Both the position numbers and the translations under genes were made by a program. 64,000 nucleotides of DNA from Sequoia sempervirens (lineage: Eukaryota > Streptophyta > Pinopsida > Cupressales > Cupressaceae), in the NCBI GenBank assembly GCA_007258455.2, contig VDFB02270651.1:695744818-695808817 (forward strand). The letters run 5' to 3'. Of this stretch, positions 56,150 through 64,000 are shown in pieces. Each line of letters opens with the position of its first letter. Position 1 is the first letter of the stretch. The notes beneath the pieces are model-generated. The model did no database searches and was not told where the DNA came from. It saw nothing but the letters and a program-made list of their open reading frames with translations.

Positions 56150-58430
56150 TAACTAATCAAGCACTTTGTTGGATTTTCTGGGGGGTCCACATGCTTGTCT
56201 TTTGGGATATGTGGACAAGTCTTAAAGATGAGGTGGATAACAAGTGGCATAATTTAAATTATGAGATGTATCCTATTTTGAAAAGGGATTTCATGAGATG
56301 TTGTGGCAAGTACTTGATGATTAAGACTAAGTTGGACCGTACCTTATGTAATCTCCTTTTGGGGATTATGTTAAGCCATTGTATTTTCATTTTTTTTATT
56401 TTGATTTTGATGTGACTAATAATTATGATATCAAGCTCCTAATTGGTTGTATCTGTCTGCTATTTTTCTCTACTTCTGAAAGCTAAGCTTTTTAGTGTCA
56501 CTATATTTGACCCCATGACCATCTTTCCTAGGTTTTTGTGCATTTACTATGTGGAAGGAAAACCTTCCATTCCCATCATGTCCTACTTACTTAGCCGAAT
56601 GTGTTTGAAGATCCTCATTTATGATTCCACAAAGATTGCTTTTAGGAAATTACTTCCTCAAGCGTGCAACCTATCCATTGCTTTGATTACCAAACACTGT
56701 TGTTTTTGGCTTAAAATCCTAAATGTGTAGGTGATCCTTCACCTTTCCATTATCTCTAACATTTTATTTTCTCAGGGTTTCTGGCTATTCTGTGTATATA
56801 GTGAAATTATGGGTGGTGATAGGGTGCGAACTAAGCCAGAAAATTGTGGAAAATTTTGTAAATAGCCATCGGTGTGGCACATATGTGTTGAGGGTGGTCT
56901 TGCTCCACTGATGGAGAGTCTGGTGGGCCATGACCCTAATCTTTTTGCACAATTTTTCAACTCTTAGATAGATCATCATGTAACTTTGGGTGGTACTTCC
57001 TTTAATGTGAATGAGGAAGTGATAACATAGGTGACGTGGCTCCTGTGTACTAGTATGAAGCACTCGAAGCACACTAAAACTCAGGATAATGAAAGTATGA
57101 ACACATTTTTTGTGGGGAATGAGGAGCCGATATGCAACCAATCAGGTTTTGAGTGGGAGGCTCTCCCTCAACTATGGAACCAAGTGTTCCTTGCTTTGAT
57201 GAAGTACGTGACTCTGGAAGGTAGATTCAAAACCTACTTTCTCTACCATTTCCCTCTTTTGAACCAGCTTTGACATAAAATTTTGTTAGGATTTCCTTTT
57301 TTTCTTTTGATGGACCTTAAAAGTTCTATTGAAAAATGTATTGAGGCTATTGGTCTAAATCCTAATGAACCTCCTCCCCTGCTGCTCCACCAAGGCCTCA
57401 TTTTGAGCCTGTACCATTTCCATGTTTCTTTATGCCAGCCCAAACACATATCTATTGTTTGTACTGAAGAGACTGAGCCTCCCACTATGACCAATTTATC
57501 CCCAACCGAGTCCAAATACCCCATTAGGAAAAACCACCCGGTTCCTATTGACACACATAAATCCAAACCCGTTGTTAAAAAGCTAAAAGGGAATGTGGGT
57601 GCAGCCCATAATAGTGCATCGACTAGTCTTTGTGAGCTCAAATTAGCCCTTTCCAAGATTGCTAACAAGCTAGCCTTGAAAAAGAAAGGCAAAGAGGAAG
57701 GGAAGAGTTTGAAGGAGCCTTCGAGAAAAGGTAAAAATGTGGTGGGAAAGGACTCTAAGGGGGATATAGTGGTCATGGAGACAGTGGTGACTAGTGGCGA
57801 TACCATCATTTGGCGCTCTAGTAGGCTAGCCAAGAATAGAAACAAAATGTAGGTGAAATAATTGGATACAAAAGAGGAGCAATTTGATAGCAAAGTTATC
57901 AAGCACGAAGAGGAGTCTAAGAGTGAAGAGGAGGAGTATGCTAGAGAGCCCAACACCATTCTTGAAATTGGTAAGGTGCAGAAGGCAGACTCAGCCTCTT
58001 TATCTTCAGACTCGTTGAACGTTGAGTGTGTTGATACTAGAAAGACTATGGTTGGGAGGGAGGAGCTTTGTGTATTGTAGGAAAGATTTGATAAGCTAGA
58101 CTAAAGATTTTGTGGCTTGACCCACTTCATGGTTAAGCTAGTCCACTGTGTTACCAACACCCTATTGGTAGTTATGAAGGATGAAATGGACAACAACAAT
58201 GTTGAGGATCATCAAGAATGGGTCAGAGATGATGTTGTTAATCTCCTGCCAAAGAATTGGGGAGAGGCTAGTTAGTTTGTTGTTCATCCATTGTATGTCC
58301 ATCTACTGTTAGTCCATTGTGTTTGTTTTTTGGCTTGGTTTTTGATTTTTTTTGGTCTTCAACTCTATTGGTCCTTGTGCCTCTTTGTGATGGGTACAAC
58401 ACCCTATAAATATTGCTTACCTAATAAAAA
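56150..58430 (+). pseudogene. Unidentified repeat-associated gene, copy 2 (plus)
   Basis: Same family as 33656-36400. Readable parts in order are FWDMWTSLKDEVDNKW and HDPNLFAQFFNS, then EEVITEV-like text with a stop, then ALMKYVTLEGRFKTYFLYHF. After a stop come GFPFFLLMDLKSSIEKC and LLLHQGLILSLYHFHVSL. The end has a Ser/Lys-rich section, SSRLAKNRNKM, a Glu-rich acidic section (57862-58080) and coiled text to about 58275. AATAAA-type text follows at about 58421-58428. The minus-strand frame at 57243-57959 is its shadow. No domain family is recognised. Confidence 0.55.
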
Positions 58431-59100
58431 ACATGCATGTAGGATGGTGCAAATGGAGTGATTGATGATGTACTATCATATGAAATTATAATTTTAAATA
58501 TATAATAAATGCATAATTTTAATTGAATAACACAATAAAAAACTAATTTACATGTTAAAATTATAAGTATAAAATATGAAATATTTTATGATTTCATATT
58601 AAAATACTTGTACATGATCACAAAACAAATTGTTTAATAGCTTATAAATTATCACCATACTATTTTCCTCAACACCTTATACTAATAAATCACCCTCCAT
58701 GCTCCTAGTACATCTATAATTATATTGGGTGCACTCATGGGAGGTGACACTCTCTACACTTTATGGATCAAAGTCTTTTCTATAGAAAAAATAATAACTA
58801 TAACCTAGGTGGGAGGTAGGAGAACTAAAAATTAACTGTATTTTTTCATGATTATCTACTAAACCAAAGGGATAAGAAATCTATGTGCCATGAAATGTAA
58901 TGGTGTCTATGAGACTATATATGAAATGAAGAGTGTGTACCTCCATAGTCTTGATGATGGCTGATCAAATTGTCATATGATTTATACATTTTTGGGCTAG
59001 TGGTCTTCATTGAAGGTTTTTTATTTAAAAATATCCTAGTTTATCTTGGGTAGATGGGCTCCACATGTACCCTAAAACTCTCTCATATAAATATAATTGG
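58430..59100. other. No recognisable gene
   Basis: AT-rich intergenic sequence with nothing notable. Confidence 0.5.
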
Positions 59101-59445
59101 GAATTGAAACAAATAAAAAGGGGGCTATGATGTCTAACCCTCTTTTTCACTATGGTTTCACTCAAGAAATGAGATCGAAAACCTTGAAGTAACTATCAAT
59201 CTAAGAAGGTGAATTAGGTCAATATTTAGGGATCTTGAAATCTTTTCTTTATACAAGCATGGGGTGGTAAGATAAATCACAATTTGGGGAGAAGAAATTG
59301 AACTAGTAAATTAACCCTAATTCTAGGTCTATCACATACAAATAATGAATCTAACATAAAACATAAAGAAGCAGTAACTTTTCTAGGAAAATAGAGAATA
59401 GGGAATGTTGTGCACCTAATCAATTTTTTTTTGGTCACTCCATCA

Positions 59446-59479
59446 AGGACTCATTTTTCATCTTGTTAAAATGGGTCTT
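59446..59479. repeat. Hairpin 7 of the dispersed repeat
   Basis: The arms AGGACTCATTTT and AAAATGGGTCTT pair at all 12 positions, two of them G-T. Confidence 0.55.
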
Positions 59480-59559
59480 GGTGTACCTATCTACAAAATT
59501 TTTAATTTGTAAATGAAGCTTGTATAGTGTAAAAGTTTGATGTCTCTAAAACCCTAATA

Positions 59560-59593
59560 AGGACTCATTCACCATCTTGGGAAAATGGGTCCT
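59560..59593. repeat. Hairpin 8 of the dispersed repeat
   Basis: The arms AGGACTCATTCACC and GGAAAATGGGTCCT pair at about 11 of 14 positions. It starts 114 bases after hairpin 7. Confidence 0.5.
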
Positions 59594-59729
59594 ATTAGGA
59601 TATTCCAAAAAAAATTGAATTTGATCTTTAACTTCCAAGTTTGCACTCCCCTGCAACTGTAAACTCTTTCTTTTGGATTTGGATCTACTAATAATTTGCA
59701 AAACAAAATTTGAAGCTTGTTGGTGGATA

Positions 59730-59752
59730 GGGGTTTTCCTTAGTCAAACCCC
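59730..59752. repeat. Inverted repeat GGGGTTT ... AAACCCC
   Basis: Arms as at 5555-5577; the loop TCCTTAGTC differs by one base. Confidence 0.6.
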
Positions 59753-60400
59753 ATGTTGGTAATTAAACCTTTATGATGAATGAAAACCTAAATTATGTAA
59801 TGTGTGTGCAATCCTAACCTTAAGTGTTTCTAAGATTAAGATCCCTAATAATTTAAAGGAAATCCTATTCACTTGTGTTAGAATATAACCCTAAAATGAA
59901 ACATGAACAATACAAGTGATCTACTATAGAAGATCCCAAATCCTCTCAATAAGTCACAAATATTAATATACCTTTCTTTAGTTTGAAAGTAGGATGATCA
60001 TAGAATATGAAATCATTTAGGAAATAAGTCCTTAGGCTTGGTTGTACGTCTTGAGCATCTCCCAAAACCTAGAATCCCTCATGATTATCCATAGGAAGCT
60101 CCCATCAACCCTTCAATAATGCTTTATCTTGGACATAAAATGAGATTGAAGACTTATAATTCTGCTCCAAAACTTCACTCTTGCTTGCTTCTTGAATGTG
60201 AATGCTTGATATCATGAAAATTCTCTTTCTTCTTAGCTCACTTGAAATCTTCTCTTTGTCTAGTGTGAAATTATGAAAAATAACCTTCTAAAAAGGTTTA
60301 ACCCCAAAATTGAAATAACACAAGCCAATATCAGATTTAGGATTCAAAATCATCAAAATATCACCACAAATAAGTTCAAAAATGGGTGTCTTAAGTAAGG

Positions 60401-60434
60401 AGGACCCATTCGCTACCTTGGGTGAATAGGTCTT
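60401..60434. repeat. Hairpin 9 of the dispersed repeat
   Basis: The arms AGGACCCATTCGC and GTGAATAGGTCTT pair at 12 of 13 positions with G-T allowed. Confidence 0.5.
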
Positions 60435-60506
60435 AGCACAATTTTCTAGGACCAAGTTTCAGGGAGGTGAAATAATATGCCAAAAGGAGGTCCTAGGAAA
60501 TAGTGG

Positions 60507-60538
60507 GGACCCATTTGCCTAAGGTGGTGAATGGGTCC
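60507..60538. repeat. Hairpin 10 of the dispersed repeat
   Basis: The arms GGACCCATTTGCC and GGTGAATGGGTCC pair at 13 of 13 positions with two G-T. It starts 106 bases after hairpin 9. Confidence 0.6.
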
Positions 60539-60899
60539 TAGGTCACTATCCTAGGACTCAAACCTTACCAAATAAAATATCATGCCACATTATTAATGAA
60601 TTTCAATATTTATCCCTCAAAAAATGTAATAAATAAGGCTTTGATTTGAATTTAAGGGACCAATTAAGCTTTTAATTGACCTTAATTAATTAATAAAGCC
60701 CTAGATTAATGTGAAAGTGTAAGAAAACACTTTACAACTCCCTAAATAAGGCACCATTAAGTCTATTTTAGTTAAAATGGTCCTAGACTTAGTGTGAACA
60801 CAGTACAACACTAAATCAAGGTATAATTAAGTTCATTTTAGTATTAATTATTCCAAGATTAAGTGTGAAAAAGGGCTACTTTTTTCTACACTATAGGAA

Positions 60900-63755
60900 T
60901 TTCATGAAGGAGAAACTCAACGTATTTTTTCTCAAAATTTATTATGGCACATGTCATGGTTCTTTTATTTAGGATTTTTTAAGACTATCCAACAACTATC
61001 CCAAAAAATAGTTTTATATTGAGATGATTGCACCAATGAATTGGAAATATTTCAAAGTCACTAGAAGGGGTGCACTAGTTTTTAGATCAATAAAAAATCA
61101 TGAATTTGATCTTTTGTTATATCCTATTTCTTTACTTCATTGTAAGATAACTAAGTTGTCACAAGAAATGGTGACATGAATCTCTATGAGATTTTTATTG
61201 ATGAATTTCACTTGTGAAAAAGTCAAATTACTTCATCGTGGCTTCCAATGATGAACTAAATAATGCATGTGTTAGTTTCCTATGGACATCTTCAATGATG
61301 AAACTATTTCTACAAGTTCACTTTTATTTTTTTTCCAAATACCCTAATAATTCCTCTTGATTTTCCCTATGATTTTTTGGAAGGTTAGGAGGATATTAGG
61401 GTGATATAGGGATATATTTAGACATTTACTTATCTATATTAGGCTCAAGTTAGGATTTATAAGAGTTTGTACCACACAACATATTAGTAATGTATTCCAA
61501 AATAGTCAAACTTATAAAAACATAAGCATGATTTAATTAAAAATGAAAAAAAAAATTCCTACTTACCTCTTCTTTGATGTGGCATTGTAAAAAAAAAATA
61601 TAGGATTGAATTGAAACATGATTTCTTGGAAACCACAATCCTTTTCTCCTAACTACAACAATGATTGGGTAGTAGATATTTTTATTTTTCAGATAAAAAA
61701 TATGAGCACATTTTATATATCATAAAGTGTGAACCATAACCTAATTGAAACTTACAATTTTTAATAACACAATCATGTTATAGGCAATATTAGTCATTTA
61801 GCCACCCTTTTGTGTCTCATTTTAGTGCTCATACCCTACCATACAAAAAAAAATGTTCAAACCTCTATTCAACTAATGTAATTCAAATAAGAGCGAAGGG
61901 TAGTAACTACCATTAGGATTGCCTAAACCATCCAATAGGTCTCAACCTTTATGAATAGGAACCTAATTGGTAATTTTATTCACTTATTTTTTATCTTCAG
62001 ATATATTTGCAAGGTCTATATGAACATAAGAGATTACAAGAGCCAATTGGGGGTACTTTTTATCATTATTATAATTGGCATTAACACTTTCTTAATTATA
62101 ATTAATAATTTGGGCACATGCCTTCAAAAACTAGACATGCCTACATAATGAGATGACCCATAGGATCAACTCTAGGGTGAGCACTCTGACTATATCCTTG
62201 GTAATGCAACCCATATGGGGGAGAAGTATTCATACTATAAATTGATAGTGTGACATAAGAAACATAGTATATGGAGCATAATCCTAAAACTCAGTAAGAT
62301 TTTTCAAAATATGAAACCTATATAGAAAATTTATTATCTTGGACCTAGATCTATAACATGATATTAGAACACATCATTACTTTAATACACATGGAAAAGT
62401 GGACATTGGCAACAAATCTATAAAATAAATCAAGCTTCTTACCTTTGCATATTATAAATAGAATTTCAATCCTAAAAGCATGAAATATTTTGATGAATCT
62501 CATAACAATTTTGTGCTAGTCATTTAAAGGATCATATTACTAGAAGATAGATTAGTCCAAAAGGGATTGGAAATTCCAAGGAATCAAGATGATACTACTT
62601 GAGGCTATGGAAAAAATTAAAATATATGCTTGAATGTTTTCAAATGTCCACAAAATTGATAAAAATGGTTGATAAAACTTATATAGATAAGTTGAGATCT
62701 AATAGAAATCCACTAGTAAATTATGCACCAAGTAAAATGTGCTAGTTTACATTCTAAGATTACAAGCAAATATATTTTTAACCTATCATTTCCTTAACTA
62801 TAGATTGGAGATTTGACCTATCATCGAGATTTTGAACCATCAGTAGGTGAGGAGAAATACATGGATAAACTTTCTAAGTATTATAATTCATTAAAGGAGG
62901 CTTTGGATACTACTACTCATCCAAATAGGGTCCAATACATCTTCATATTTAACCTTATGAATCATAGATGGATGAATGTACTACACTATGATTTGAAATG
63001 ATTCATAATATTAATTACAAAAATTATACTAAGATTTGAGTTATGATTAGGACATCTAAATATTAGTGGGTTTAGAAAAGATGTCTAAAATAAAATAATT
63101 TCTTCAATTAAAAAAGGCATGGACATATGGAATTTTGGAAAGAGATCTACCTTATAAATTAATTACAAAAAACTGCTAGAAAGTTTGTTGGTTGATAGAA
63201 ATATTAGCTCTAAAATAATTCCCATTTAAAATGGTCTAAGGATTATCATTTCCCATCTAGATACTTTTGGAAATAAAATAGCCTTGAATTTGCATAGGCT
63301 CTTTCATGATAAGGATTGAAGGAAATATAAAGTGTTTCTATGTCGATTGGTCATCAAGAGTACTAAAATTGATATAATGTTGGAGAATGATTTTACAAGC
63401 CTCATTTTCATCCAAGGCTTTGAGATCTATTTAGCATGTATAATGTCCAACCTTGCAAATGAGGGTAAATAAGGAAAAGGTATCCAATGTCTTGAGGAAA
63501 GAAATATAATTCCCAAGAAAATATGTGAACTGTTTTCTTTACTCAAAAGAAACCAAATTAATGTTCCTTAATAATGTTTATATCTTTTGATGGTGCCTTA
63601 AAATAATAGTAGACATGGTTAGAAACAAGAATCTTATAATAAATATAAAATTTCTTAGCAAGGGAAAGAGGATTTGTAATTTGATAACAAAAATTATTAA
63701 TGTAAGAAATGAAATTATTCCAAAGAGTAGATGAGAATGAATAAAAATAGTAAGA
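60900..63755. other. No recognisable gene
   Basis: AT-rich sequence. The short frames at 61951-62148 and 62813-63001 have no recognisable domain. Confidence 0.5.
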
Positions 63756-63761
63756 GATGCA

Positions 63762-64000
63762 GGTATGTGCAGGATCATCATGGAAAAAAAGGCCCTTAAG
63801 TGTCAATGAAAAATCAGAAAATTCAAAGTTAGAAAACTTGACATAAAAATTTGAATAAGTTATCTATATTATTTCAAAAATATGTAACAATAGAATCTAT
63901 GGAAAATTGAATGTAGTTTCTAAACTAATAAGTTTATTTTATTTTTTTTAAAGTCTATTTGGTGAAAATTTGAAATTTCAATGCAGTAGTACTTAAATTT
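63762..64000 (+). mobile_element. Second copy of the TIR element, cut by the window end
   Basis: Begins GGTATGTGCAGGATCATCAT and follows the left 240 bases of 51168-51953 closely, ending in the shared ATGCAGTAGTACTTAAATTT. Its right end lies outside the window. Confidence 0.85.

Larger units (their letters stand above)
59100..60900. repeat. Non-coding dispersed repeat, copy B (related to 2.5-6.7 kb)
   Basis: It carries hairpin pairs at 59446/59560 and 60401/60507, the GGGGTTT..AAACCCC hairpin at 59730, and CCTAGATTAATGTGAAAGTG near 60700. A TTTTTTCTACACTAT segment lies near 60885. This is the same order as in copy A. No protein is encoded. Confidence 0.6.

Noticed and set aside
57243..57959. 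238-codon minus-strand frame
   Set aside because: It is antisense to the plus-strand frame at 57283-57852, whose text matches the copy at 35 kb.
1..64000. CRISPR array, bacterial operon or organelle DNA
   Set aside because: No regularly spaced repeats and no prokaryotic genes. Introns and plant retroelements show a nuclear genome.
1..64000. tRNA or rRNA genes
   Set aside because: No cloverleaf or conserved rRNA text was seen by eye. A tRNAscan run would be needed to exclude them fully.

Overview
This window looks like nuclear DNA of a seed plant with a very large, repeat-rich genome. I infer a gymnosperm, probably a conifer or relative. The evidence is AT-rich sequence packed with old, broken and nested retroelements, degraded Ty1/copia, Ty3/gypsy and plant L1-type LINE sequences, long introns, and plant-type gene relics such as an SPT16 fragment. 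Species-level identification is not possible by reading alone. A run of exactly 100 N at 14026-14125 is a conventional scaffold gap, so the order across it depends on the assembly.

Layout. 1-480 holds a retroelement LTR-like fragment with a TATA box. 2.4-6.7 kb is a non-coding dispersed repeat whose relative lies at 59.1-60.9 kb. Together they carry ten short hairpins with differing but mutually complementary arms. 7.8-8.1 kb is a Ty3/gypsy gag relic on the minus strand. 8.3-13.5 kb is the only apparently intact gene: seven exons, 484 residues, unknown function, with a 40-bp CpG-rich palindrome upstream. Its 2.8-kb fourth intron contains a broken copy of the histone chaperone gene SPT16, flanked by a 36-bp direct repeat. 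14.1-19.0 kb is a decayed Helitron on the minus strand, with tandem OTU-like domains, a DUF6570-like region, an HUH Rep domain and a PIF1 helicase. 19.5-33.2 kb has no genes. It is a mosaic of repeat modules in direct and inverted copies, with degenerate ACATACATGCAT-like tracts.

33.6-38.0 kb (minus) and 46.1-58.4 kb (plus) both hold a LINE ORF2 3' fragment followed by an unidentified repeat-associated gene with an acidic tail. The plus copy is split by a complete copia element. Two copia elements lie on the minus strand. The one at 39531-44959 is an internally deleted derivative. The one at 48131-56144 has gag, protease, integrase, RT and RNase H relics and two LTRs of about 1.4 kb. A 786-bp terminal-inverted-repeat element is nested in its RT gene, and a second copy of that element begins at 63762 and runs off the window. 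60.9-63.7 kb shows nothing recognisable.

The genes do not form a pathway. The window is a record of layered transposition, sequence capture and decay around one possible host gene.
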